Position numbers and translations under genes: made by a program. Shown here piece after piece: positions 8,113 to 15,809 of a DNA stretch of 64,000 nucleotides. The notes under the pieces are model-generated. The model was not told where the DNA came from and ran no database searches. It saw only the letters and a program-made list of their open reading frames with translations. How positions within the stretch are numbered: position 1 is the stretch's first letter; the number at the start of each line of letters is the position of its first letter. Where the stretch lies: assembly GCA_965230015.1 (NCBI GenBank), contig CBDDKF010000015.1:62001-126000 (forward strand). Direction: 5' to 3'. Source of the DNA: JABSQH01 sp965230015. Lineage in GTDB: Bacteria > Actinomycetota > Acidimicrobiia > Acidimicrobiales > Ilumatobacteraceae.

Positions 8113-9150
8113 CTACGGCGACTTGAGGCCGGCGCCACAGAGGGGCACCACGACACGCACGCCGTGGCTCTGGTCGGCTGACCGATGCGCAGCTGCGAAG
8201 GCGACCGCGCCGGTCGGCTCGACGAACCAACCGGCTGCCGCGAGCAGACGGCGCGCACTCGACACCTCGGCATCGTCGACCGTGACGAACTCGCCGTGCG
8301 ACGAGGTCACCGCGTCGACGATCTCTTCGATCCGCGGCGGAGCGGCGACTGCGATGCCGTCGGCGATCGTCGATGCGCGAGGAATCGCCCGACCAGTCGC
8401 TCGCTCGACGATCGGCGCACAGCCGACGGCTTGCACGGCAACGATGGGAGGCACGGCGTCGACCAGCCCCGCCAACCGCAGTTCCTCGAACCCGAGCCAC
8501 GCACCCAGCACCAACGTGCCGTTGCCCACCGGCAACACGAGCCGATCGGGGGCACGTCGCCCCAACTGCTCCCAGATCTCGAAGGCGAACGTCTTCGTGC
8601 CCGCGATGAAGCTCGGTTCCCACACGTGGCTGGCGTAGAAGCCGTCCCCCCGGGCGACCGCGTCGAGCGCCGCCGCAGCAGCCGCCGCGCGATCGCCATC
8701 GACGCGTACCACCGTGGCGCCATGGGCCTCGGCCTGCACCGTCTTGCTGCTCCCCGTGCTGGCCGGCACGTACACGTGACAATCGAGTCCGGCGCGGGCG
8801 GCGTAGGCGGCGATCGCCGTTCCGGCGTTGCCACTGGAATCGCACACCACCCGTTCGGCGCCGGCCTCGATGGCCCGTGCGATCACGACCACCGCCCCCC
8901 GATCCTTGAACGACAGGGTCGGGCTGGCGTACTCGACTTTGACCAACAGGTCGGAGCCCGGCCGCCACGGACGCAGCGGCGTCCCACCTTCTCCCAAACT
9001 GAGTCGCGCCTCGACGGCACCCGGGTCGGCAACGCCCAACACCGCGCCGTAGCGCCACAACGTCGCGCCGATCGATGCGCTCGGCGGCGCGTCGACCGGG
9101 AACGGCCGCGCGATGGCCCGTTCCGGCGGGCCGTGCACTAGAGGGTCCAT
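8113..9150 (-). CDS. thrC: Threonine synthase (PLP-dependent)
   Basis: 345 residues of the fold-type II PLP family. The cofactor lysine is in LSFKDRGA (Lys82), followed by the phosphate-binding and substrate loop CDSSGNAGTAIAAYAARAGL. SLGEGGTPLR near residue 51 and a catalytic-core glycine loop (LPVGNGTLVLGAW) fit threonine synthase, which converts O-phosphohomoserine to threonine. A related threonine dehydratase-like or cysteate-type enzyme cannot be excluded without alignment. The ATG at 9150 lies 13 bases inside the end of the upstream SDR gene, so it is the last gene of a pcp-SDR-thrC operon. Confidence 0.8.
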   Translation of the reverse strand: MDPLVHGPPERAIARPFPVDAPPSASIGATLWRYGAVLGVADPGAVEARLSLGEGGTPLRPWRPGSDLLVKVEYASPTLSFKDRGAVVVIARAIEAGAERVVCDSSGNAGTAIAAYAARAGLDCHVYVPASTGSSKTVQAEAHGATVVRVDGDRAAAAAAALDAVARGDGFYASHVWEPSFIAGTKTFAFEIWEQLGRRAPDRLVLPVGNGTLVLGAWLGFEELRLAGLVDAVPPIVAVQAVGCAPIVERATGRAIPRASTIADGIAVAAPPRIEEIVDAVTSSHGEFVTVDDAEVSSARRLLAAAGWFVEPTGAVAFAAAHRSADQSHGVRVVVPLCGAGLKSP

Positions 9151-9803
9151 CCTCCGTCGGTCGGCACGATCGCCCCGAACACGTACGACGACTCATCCGA
9201 GGCCAGCCACCACAACACGTCGGCGGCCTCTTTCCCTTTGCCCAGGCGTTGGGCGGGCACGGCGTCACGCAACGACGCTTGAAACGCAGGATCGGCGACG
9301 GTCTCGGGTGGAAAGTACGAAGGGTTCTCGATGAAGTTCGGGGCGATCCCGTTCACCCGCACGCCGTGCCGGGCGACCTCGTGGCCGACGCTGCGCACCA
9401 GCGCGAGTTGCGCAGCACGAGCTGCCTCGTAGCCCGCGATCGGATGCGACGACGACCGGATGGCGGTCGCCGACGTAGGGATCACGATCGCCCCGTGGCC
9501 TGCGGCGATCATCGGCGGGAGGCACTCGGCGAAGAGCCAGAACAATGGATGCACCAATCGGTCGAAGAGTTCGCCGACGACGGCATCAGCGTGCTCGGTG
9601 ATCGGTGCAACGGTGATCGGCGCCTCGAGGTTGGCGACGACCACGTCGAATGGTCCGTGTTCGGCGACGATCCGGCGAGTGTCGTCGGCCGACCGCAGCG
9701 GCTCCGTGTGGGCATGCACCTCGTCGCCGCCGGTGCGGAAGCGTTCCACCGCAGCCGGTCCGACGAACTCGCCCGCATCGGTGATCAGCACACGCCGAGA
9801 CAT
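9138..9803 (-). CDS. SDR-fold protein with halohydrin-dehalogenase-like motifs
   Basis: 221 residues with an SDR fold but without the usual Gly-rich cofactor loop. At residues 8-15 it reads T-D-A-G-E-F-V-G, matching the T-x4-F-x-G halide-site motif of halohydrin dehalogenases. The catalytic region has Ser111 in TSAT and Tyr125, then Arg129 (YEAAR) in place of the SDR lysine, the mark of this dehalogenase group. Ser-to-Tyr spacing is x13 rather than the common x12. IAPNFIENPSYFPPE and the end VPTDGGW resemble HheC-type proteins. Halohydrin dehalogenases convert vicinal haloalcohols to epoxides without NAD(P). The start at 9803 overlaps the pcp stop by four bases. A catalytically different SDR remains possible. 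Confidence 0.65.
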   Translation of the reverse strand: MSRRVLITDAGEFVGPAAVERFRTGGDEVHAHTEPLRSADDTRRIVAEHGPFDVVVANLEAPITVAPITEHADAVVGELFDRLVHPLFWLFAECLPPMIAAGHGAIVIPTSATAIRSSSHPIAGYEAARAAQLALVRSVGHEVARHGVRVNGIAPNFIENPSYFPPETVADPAFQASLRDAVPAQRLGKGKEAADVLWWLASDESSYVFGAIVPTDGGWTL

Positions 9804-10477
9804 CAGATTTGGAACAGCGAATGCACGTGCTCGTCGACGTCGGTCGGATGGGCGAGCGCGGCGGCGATCGCCGCACGGACACCTGCGACAGACGTGTCGA
9901 GCGACATGCTCGGGTTGCCGAGATTCTCGTCGGCGGCAGCGACCTCCGGGAGCTGCGGCAGGTGCACCCAACCAGCTTTGATATCGAGGCCCTCGGAGGC
10001 GATGTGGTAGAGCACTCCATACATCAGGTGGTTGCACATCAGCGTGCCGCCGGTATCGGAGATGTCGGCCGGCACGCCGGCTCTGCGCATGGCCAACACC
10101 ATCGCGCGAATCGGCAACGTGGCGTAGATCCCCACCGGACCACCGGGAATCGTCTCATCGTCCTCCAGCACCACACCGTCGTTGTCGGCGATGCCGTAGC
10201 GGGCCGAGTCGTTGAGATTCTGAGCGATTCGCTCGGTGGTGATCATCGACCGACCGAAGTACTCGCCGAGCATCACGACATGCGAAGGAGCGCACTCACC
10301 AATCGCGGCCGTCACCACGTCGATGCAACGGAACCACCGACTGGGCGCCATCCGTCCGACGACGGGCACACCGTCGATGACCTCACCGTCGAGTGCCTCG
10401 GCGGTGAGCTGCGCTGGGTTGGTTGTGGTGGTGCCGTAGGGCTCGAACCCCGTCACCAGCACCCGTGGGGTCTCCAT
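9803..10477 (-). CDS. pcp: Pyroglutamyl-peptidase I (pyrrolidone-carboxylate peptidase, family C15)
   Basis: 224 residues. It starts METPRVLVTGFEPYG, the family signature. The catalytic triad is visible as Glu in MLGEYFGRS, Cys in GGTLMCNHLMYG and His in GWVHLPQLPE. The enzyme removes N-terminal pyroglutamate from peptides in the cytoplasm. The open frame extends upstream to 11020, but that part is low-complexity and overlaps the divergent thioredoxin-like gene. The ATG at 10477 gives the standard family N-terminus. It is the first gene of the pcp-SDR-thrC operon. Confidence 0.9.
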   Translation of the reverse strand: METPRVLVTGFEPYGTTTTNPAQLTAEALDGEVIDGVPVVGRMAPSRWFRCIDVVTAAIGECAPSHVVMLGEYFGRSMITTERIAQNLNDSARYGIADNDGVVLEDDETIPGGPVGIYATLPIRAMVLAMRRAGVPADISDTGGTLMCNHLMYGVLYHIASEGLDIKAGWVHLPQLPEVAAADENLGNPSMSLDTSVAGVRAAIAAALAHPTDVDEHVHSLFQI

Positions 10478-10642
10478 GTCGCTCCGTTCTGCTGTTGTTC
10501 GTTCTGATGTTGTTCGTTCGGCAGTCGCTCGTTCGGCGCCGTTGTCGGCGGCCGACGCGGAGACTAACGAAGCGCCGTCACACACTGCCGTGGCGCATAC
10601 CGTCACTCCTCGGCACCGGGTTCGATTGGTCGACCTGGCAAT

Positions 10643-11779
10643 GTGGGAGGCGTGATCCTCGACACGCTCGACATCAACACCGACACGTTCTTCGCCGGAA
10701 CCGGCTGGCAGATCAAGCCCGAAGGAGCGTGCAAGGGCGAAGTGTGCGTCCCGCTGCCCGACGGTTTCTCGCTCGAGTACGCCGCGCAGCGACTGGGCAT
10801 GGCCGTGGTGGCCGACGAACCGTCGGGTCGTTGGGCGCTGGGCCCGGAGTCGCTCAATGGTCAAGCCCTCGTCACCGCCGAGGCGCCGGAGCTGGTACTC
10901 GACGACATCGATGGCCACGAGTTCCGCCTGTCGTCGCTGCGTGGCAAGAAGGTGGTGCTCGTCGCGTGGGCGCCGTATTGAGGTTGCCGCTATGACCTGC
11001 CCGGGTGGCAGGCACTCCACGAAGAGCTGAGCCCGCAGGGCGTCGAGATCGTCACCGTGTCGCTCGAACTGAGCGGTCCAGAGGTGTCACGCCCGTTCAT
11101 CGACGCGGCGTCGCCGACGCACCCGTCGTTGCTCGACCCGACACATCAGCTGGGTGCGTTGTTCGGTGTGGTCAACATCCCGAACGTGATCTGGATCGAC
11201 GAGCAAGGAACGATCGTGCGGCCCGCCGAGCCCGGGTTCCCTGGCGGCGACCACTACCCCGACTGGCTGCGCAGCTACCTCGATGAACGCGACGCAGCGG
11301 CGGAATCGAAGGCGAAAGAAATCGAAGCGACCGATCCGGAGCTCGCGGCGAAGATGCGCGGCGGACAGGATCAACAGTCGTACGCCGATGCGATCCGCGA
11401 CTGGGCGACCAACGGTGCCGACAGCCGCTTCGCCTTGTCGCCCGACGAGGTGATCGCGGCGTCGCAACCACGTCCTGCTGCCGTGTCGGAAGCCGCCGCG
11501 CACTTCGAGCTCGCCAACGACCTGTGGCGCAGCGACCAACGAGACGCGGCGATCCCCCACTTCAACGCCGCGCATCGGCTGCAACCCGACAACTGGACCT
11601 ACAAGCGCCAAGCGTGGTCGCTCGTCGGCAACGAACGCGCCGGCGGCGGCGAACTCGGTCGGTTCAACCAGGGTCCGCTCCCCGGCGAAGAGGACGACTG
11701 GCCGTTCGAGGGCAACTTCGCCGACGAAGCCGGCAGCACCCCGGCTGGCGACTACTACCCCAAGACCCTCGACGTCTGA
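10643..11779 (+). CDS. TlpA/thioredoxin-like selenoprotein with C-terminal TPR
   Basis: One gene interrupted by an in-frame TGA at 10979-10981. The upstream part ends with the thioredoxin strand KKVVLVAWAPY, and the same frame continues directly as GCRYDLPGWQALHEEL, the helix after a thioredoxin-family active site. Read as selenocysteine, the site is APY-Sec-GC-R (Sec113, Cys115), where TlpA/redoxin relatives have CGC or CxxC. A SECIS-like hairpin follows. With recoding the protein is 378 residues: an N-terminal domain of about 75 residues, a thioredoxin fold (about 80-215, including FGVVNIPNVIWID), then a charged helix and a TPR-like pair (FELANDLWRSDQRDAAIPHF). No signal peptide is visible. 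The likely role is peroxide or thiol redox chemistry. The start GTG 10643 is tentative. Confidence 0.82.
10979..11012 (+). other. In-frame TGA (putative Sec codon) with SECIS-like hairpin in the TlpA-like gene
   Basis: TGA at 10979-10981. Fourteen bases later a perfect six-pair stem CCTGCC/GGCAGG (10996-11001 with 11007-11012) holds the five-base loop CGGGT. The loop starts 20 bases after the TGA and has G at position 2, which fits the bacterial SECIS description. The stem and loop are close in sequence to those in the methyltransferase gene at 1590-1606. Confidence 0.65.
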
Positions 11780-11786
11780 TCGCCCG

Positions 11787-12662
11787 TCACGGGCGCGACG
11801 GGAAGATCCCCACCGCGCAGATCGTGTAGGTCAACCCGTTCGGCGCAGCCGCGCGCAGGTCCGGTACGGCAAACACCGTCATTGCATCACCGCCGTAGAG
11901 CGTTCCGAGCAGCGCGTACAGCGCCTGGTAGCTGTTGATCGGGAGCAGCTGTCCGTTCGCCAGGACTTGTCCGTGCGAGGTCGTTCCCGCGGTCAGGATG
12001 ATCTCTCCGAGCGTGCATTCGCCGCCAGAACCAGCGGCGGCCACCTCGGTATTCGTCCCGAACACGTCGGCGCCTGGACCCGGAGGTCCTGGGGGGCCAG
12101 CGGGGCCGGGGACACCAGCGGTCGCCGACAACTCGCTGAGCGACGATCCCGAGTAGAAGCCGACCACGTCGGCCAACACGTTGACGGTGCCGTTCTGGTT
12201 GAACAGGGTGATCTGGCCGTCGGTCGACAACTTGACATCGACCTTGTTCGGCGTGGGCGATTGGCCCGGCAACCAGTTCAGGCTCGACACGGTGGGCACC
12301 TCGGTCACGTCCGACGGGTAGATGCGTAGGTTCGACTGCGCGGTCGGATCGGTGATGGTCACGTTCATCGCGACGGCGATGGCCGACGACGGGATCGAAC
12401 AGTTGCCGACATCGCCGGTCACCTGCTGCACGTGGACGTTCGACTCGCCCGCGGCCAACGGTGTCTTCTTGTCGCCGTCGGGCTCGGCACCCGGCCGGAA
12501 GTCGAACAGGCGGCACGGCTCGATCGGGAACAGGGTGGCATCCTCGTCGCCGGGAGCGGCCCCCGCCGACCACGGCTCGACGACGAGCAGCGCGCACACC
12601 AGCGCCAACACTCCGGTACTCGCCATCCAGGCGATGCTCGGGATACGGGAAAGACGGTCCAT
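11787..12662 (-). CDS. Secreted surface protein: shared N-terminal module, collagen-like stretch, tail-collar-like C-terminus
   Basis: 291 residues. The ATG at 12662 is preceded by GGAGGAG, and a signal peptide/transmembrane segment follows (MASTGVLALVCALLVV). Residues about 35-185 form a module shared with the two repeat proteins at 14307-17218: APGDEDATLFPIEPCR, then VAMNVT, PTAQSNLR, PNKVDV, LFNQNGTVNV and DVVGFYS. A short Gly-Pro-Pro collagen-like run follows. The C-terminus (GEIILTAGTTSHGQVLANGQ, LLPINSYQALYALLGTLYGG, then FAVPDLR) matches the phage tail-collar fold found in secreted microcystin-dependent-type proteins. It is probably displayed on or released from the cell surface. Its function is unknown. 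Confidence 0.8.
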   Translation of the reverse strand: MDRLSRIPSIAWMASTGVLALVCALLVVEPWSAGAAPGDEDATLFPIEPCRLFDFRPGAEPDGDKKTPLAAGESNVHVQQVTGDVGNCSIPSSAIAVAMNVTITDPTAQSNLRIYPSDVTEVPTVSSLNWLPGQSPTPNKVDVKLSTDGQITLFNQNGTVNVLADVVGFYSGSSLSELSATAGVPGPAGPPGPPGPGADVFGTNTEVAAAGSGGECTLGEIILTAGTTSHGQVLANGQLLPINSYQALYALLGTLYGGDAMTVFAVPDLRAAAPNGLTYTICAVGIFPSRP

Positions 12663-12781
12663 GGTCGACTCCTCCAGTACGGACAGCCGGACCCCACGCC
12701 GGCTGTCGTCGAGCGACAGCCTGTCACGCCACACACCACCCCCGAACCAGCTCCGGTCCTGATCCACCCGCTCGCCGAAAA

Positions 12782-12825
12782 ACCGGGGATTTCATGCGCC
12801 TGGCGCATGATGTCGCGAACAGAAC
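12782..12825. repeat. Palindromic repeat family B, copy 1
   Basis: Shared flanks ACCGGGGATT and CGCGAACAGAAC surround a hairpin, here CATGCGCC-T-GGCGCATG with perfect eight-base arms. It lies in the 203-base region between two divergent secreted-protein genes. Other copies are at 20000-20044 and 22068-22110. Confidence 0.75.
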
Positions 12826-12865
12826 GGGGGGTTGTCCGGTGACCGTGCGGTGCCGATACAGATGT

Positions 12866-13864
12866 ATGGGAGATCGCACAAGCGGGCGAGTCGGCGCGGT
12901 GCTGGTTGCTGCCGCGGCGCTGATGATCTCGGTTGTCGCAGTCGCCGCACCGACACGTGTTGACGGTCCAGCGAGCGTGACCGAACGAGCGGTGCGCCTC
13001 GGCGTGCAGGGTGGACCGACGATCGCTGGTTGTCCAGTGTTCCCGTCGGACAACGCCTGGAACACACCGATCGACGGCGCTCCGCTCCATCCGCGCAGCG
13101 ACTCGATGATCGCCACGATCCACGACAACGGTGGCGACTTCCTGCATCCTGACTTCGGCGAGAACCCCAACTACGGGATTCCGTTCGTGGTGGTCCCCGA
13201 GTCGCAGACACCGGTGCCGATCACCTACGACGCCTACGGCAGCGAGAGCGATCCGGGCCCCTTTCCCATCCCGCTCGACGCGCCCATCGAAGGAGAGCCG
13301 GGCGCAACGAGCGGGGATCGGCACGTCATCGCCGTGCAACGCGGCACATGCGAACTGTTCGAGCTGTACGTCGCTCGACCCTCGAGCACTGGATGGACCG
13401 CCGCGTCTGGCGCACGGTTCAACCTCCGGTCCAACGATCTCCGCCCACTCGGTTGGACCAGTGCTGACGCTGCGGGCCTCCCGATCTTCCCCGGACTGGT
13501 CCGCTACGAGGAGGTCGCCGCGGGCGAGATCCGCCATGCGATCCGCGTGACCTTCAGTCGCACCCAACGCGGCTACATCCTCCCGGCGACGCACTTCGCG
13601 TCGAACGACACCAACCCCGATCTGCCACCGATGGGGCTGCGCCTACGGCTCAAGTCGAGCTACGACATAGACCAGCTCACCGGCCAGGCACGGGTGATCG
13701 CCACGGCAATGCAGCGCTACGGGTTGATCGTGGCCGACAACGGATCGAACTGGTACTTCCAAGGAGCCCCGAGCCCCGGTTGGGACGACGACGACCTCAA
13801 CCAGCTGAAGAGCGTGCCCGGCACCGCGTTCGAGGTGGTCGATACCGGGCCAGTGCGTCGCTAA
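12866..13864 (+). CDS. Secreted protein of unknown function
   Basis: 332 residues. The ATG at 12866 gives a signal sequence (VGAVLVAAAALMISVVAVAAP). The mature part is free of repeats and has few cysteines. Notable motifs are PSDNAWNTPIDGAPLHP, then NYGIPFVVVPE, HVIAVQRGTCELFELY, ILPATHFAS and YGLIVADNGSNWYFQGAP. I do not recognise a named family with confidence. The pattern of a short N-terminal PSDNAWN motif plus all-beta segments looks like a carbohydrate- or surface-associated secreted protein. It lies divergent from the collagen-like gene and its last four bases overlap the convergent membrane-protein gene. Confidence 0.75.
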   Translation: MGDRTSGRVGAVLVAAAALMISVVAVAAPTRVDGPASVTERAVRLGVQGGPTIAGCPVFPSDNAWNTPIDGAPLHPRSDSMIATIHDNGGDFLHPDFGENPNYGIPFVVVPESQTPVPITYDAYGSESDPGPFPIPLDAPIEGEPGATSGDRHVIAVQRGTCELFELYVARPSSTGWTAASGARFNLRSNDLRPLGWTSADAAGLPIFPGLVRYEEVAAGEIRHAIRVTFSRTQRGYILPATHFASNDTNPDLPPMGLRLRLKSSYDIDQLTGQARVIATAMQRYGLIVADNGSNWYFQGAPSPGWDDDDLNQLKSVPGTAFEVVDTGPVRR

Positions 13865-14310
13865 CCGTGCCCCTCAGCTGGTCGGCGCGGCGGGAACAGT
13901 CGCACCACGAGGTACACCACCACGAACGGCAACCCGAAGCGAAAGGCCGTGACGAGCAAGGTCAGCGCGAAGTCCTGACCTGAGCCGATCACGTCGGCAA
14001 CTTCGACCTCACGACCGTCGGTGAATACGCACGCCGCAGGTTGACCACCGGTGGTGAAGCTGCCGTCGCCCTGCTGAATTGAGGCCACGTCGCCCTCCCG
14101 TCCGCACAACGGTTCGTAGACCACCCTGTTCACGACCCACGTCGCGCCGAGCACGATCGGCACGTACGCGATCACGAAGAAGCCGAGAATCCAGATCGCA
14201 CGTCGAGCACTCGGATGGGCGCCACCGCCTCCCGAGCCGCTTGCTGCAGCGACTCCCTCGGCCTCGGCCCGCTCGTCGGCGTCGAGGCCCTCGTACGGAT
14301 CGTTGCTCAC
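13861..14310 (-). CDS. Small membrane protein, hypothetical
   Basis: 149 residues from the GTG at 14310, which overlaps the stop of the upstream repeat protein (GTGA), so it is translationally coupled. The N-terminal about 40 residues are acidic and Gly-rich. Two hydrophobic segments follow (AIWILGFFVIAYVPIVLGATWVV, residues about 45-65, and FALTLLVTAFRFGLPFVVVYLVV near the C-terminus), with a loop between them containing two Cys (EPLCG, PAACV). It is the last gene of the repeat-protein operon. Perhaps it helps anchor or export those proteins, but that is only context. Confidence 0.7.
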   Translation of the reverse strand: MSNDPYEGLDADERAEAEGVAAASGSGGGGAHPSARRAIWILGFFVIAYVPIVLGATWVVNRVVYEPLCGREGDVASIQQGDGSFTTGGQPAACVFTDGREVEVADVIGSGQDFALTLLVTAFRFGLPFVVVYLVVRLFPPRRPAEGHG

Positions 14311-15809
14311 AGCGGACCCCCAGGGCCTTCGCCACAGACCCGAGCCACGTTGGCCACCGAGCACGTGACACCGTCGCCACCGGCGATCGACTCGTTCCCA
14401 CCGTTGGCCTCGTTCAACAACCCGCCAGCGACCGCCGAGTTCTGAGCCGAGGCCGTGTTGTTCGAACCACCGACTACCGACGACGCGGTCCCGGTGGCCT
14501 GATTGGCATTGCCACCAGACACCGACGCGCTCTCGCCCGAGGCCACGCTGAAGTTGCCGCCAGACACCGACGCGTAGTCCCCGGCTGCCGTGTTGTGATC
14601 GCCGCCCACTACCGATGACTGTTGGCCACTGGCGATGTTGCTATTGCCACCAGACACCGATGCACCGCGCCCGGTAGCGGCGTTTCCGATCCCACCTGAC
14701 ACGGTTGCATGTTCAGCCGACGCGGCGTTGAAGGAGCCGCCAACCACGGCAGCTCCGGACTGCGATGCTTCGTTGTTGACGCCCCCGAACACCGCGGCAA
14801 ACAGACCAGACGCGGCATTGTTGCGACCACCAGCGATCGACGAGAGCGCATCGCCTGCGGTGTTGCCAAACCCACCGGCAACGGTCGCACCATCTCCGGA
14901 CGCCGCATTCGCCACCCCACCAACGACACTCGCATACGGCCCGCTGACCGTGTTCCCTGAGCCGCCGAGCAGACCCGAGAAGCTGGTCCAGTCGTGGTCG
15001 AAGCCGACCACGAGGTTGTGGCTGCCACTGCGCGTTTCAGGTGTGCCCGGGTCCTCGTTGTAGCCAATCATTAGATTTCCGACGCCATTGCACGCCTCGA
15101 AGCCGATTGCGTTGCACTCGGTGTTGTTGCTGCCGTCGACGACCTGCACATTGACACCGCTGAAGCGGACCGTGCGGTGGCCCTCGACATCGAGCACGGT
15201 GACGTCGGCGAGCTTCGCTTCGAGCGCCGCGATCCTCGAGTCTTGTTCGGCGAGTCGGGTGTGGAGTTCGCTGAGGCTGGCCGTGGAGTAGTAGCCGACC
15301 ACATCACCCACCACCGACACCTGACCGTTCTGGTTGAACAACTTGATCGCCCCCGACGGCGACAACGACACATCCACCTTGTTCGGAAACGGCGCCTGAC
15401 CCGCCGAGAAGTTCAAGTTGGAGATCAACGGCACCTCGGTCAGATCCGCCGGAAACAACCGCAGATTCGACTGCGCCGTCGGACCCACCGCAGTGACATT
15501 CATCGCCACCCCCACCGCATCGCCCGGGATCGCCAACTCCCCCACACACTCACCAACACCACCGGTGATCTGCTGCACAAACACCTCACCAGCACCCAAC
15601 GGCTCAGACCGCGGACCCACCTGATTCGGCGCCGGCCGATAATCGAACGCTCGACACCCCGCCGTCGGCACAAACGTCGCATCCGAATCACCCGGCGCGG
15701 CATCCACCCGCCACGCCGCCAACAACGCAACGAGTGCGGCGATCCCAGAAGCCACGACGAGCCCGATCAACAGCCGTCGAACGCCGACGGTCGAGACCGC
15801 CGCGCCCAT
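14307..15809 (-). CDS. Secreted repeat protein with YadA-head-like repeats (second copy)
   Basis: 500 residues. The ATG at 15809 overlaps the stop of the preceding paralogue. After a signal/transmembrane segment (LLIGLVVASGIAALVALLAAW) comes the shared N-terminal module, then a short coiled-coil-like part (ELHTRLAEQDSRIAALEAKLADV). About 13-15 tandem repeats of about 14 residues with the pattern xSVVGGxxNxAxG fill residues about 245-480, closing with AGGDGVTC and a Cys pair. The repeat resembles the left-handed beta-roll of YadA-type trimeric adhesin heads, but no outer-membrane anchor domain follows. The DNA encoding the shared module is nearly identical to the upstream paralogue. Confidence 0.8.
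   Translation of the reverse strand: MGAAVSTVGVRRLLIGLVVASGIAALVALLAAWRVDAAPGDSDATFVPTAGCRAFDYRPAPNQVGPRSEPLGAGEVFVQQITGGVGECVGELAIPGDAVGVAMNVTAVGPTAQSNLRLFPADLTEVPLISNLNFSAGQAPFPNKVDVSLSPSGAIKLFNQNGQVSVVGDVVGYYSTASLSELHTRLAEQDSRIAALEAKLADVTVLDVEGHRTVRFSGVNVQVVDGSNNTECNAIGFEACNGVGNLMIGYNEDPGTPETRSGSHNLVVGFDHDWTSFSGLLGGSGNTVSGPYASVVGGVANAASGDGATVAGGFGNTAGDALSSIAGGRNNAASGLFAAVFGGVNNEASQSGAAVVGGSFNAASAEHATVSGGIGNAATGRGASVSGGNSNIASGQQSSVVGGDHNTAAGDYASVSGGNFSVASGESASVSGGNANQATGTASSVVGGSNNTASAQNSAVAGGLLNEANGGNESIAGGDGVTCSVANVARVCGEGPGGPL
15256..15724 (-). repeat. 469-bp near-identical direct repeat, copy 1 (shared surface-protein module)
   Basis: This block matches 16668-17136 base for base except at one position (15699 versus 17111), reading both by eye at an offset of 1,412. 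It covers the coding sequence for most of the shared N-terminal module. The sequences before and after it in the two genes are only distantly similar. Such a sharp edge between identity and divergence points to gene conversion or recent duplication. Confidence 0.93.

Noticed and set aside
10979..11057. Frameshift or true gene end at the TlpA-like gene
   Set aside because: The reading frame is unchanged across the TGA and the active-site sequence continues without loss, so no shift is needed. A true end would cut the thioredoxin fold in its first third.
14350..15000. CRISPR or other DNA repeat array in the repeat-protein genes
   Set aside because: The repetition is at protein level (about 14 residues, degenerate DNA) in an open coding frame.
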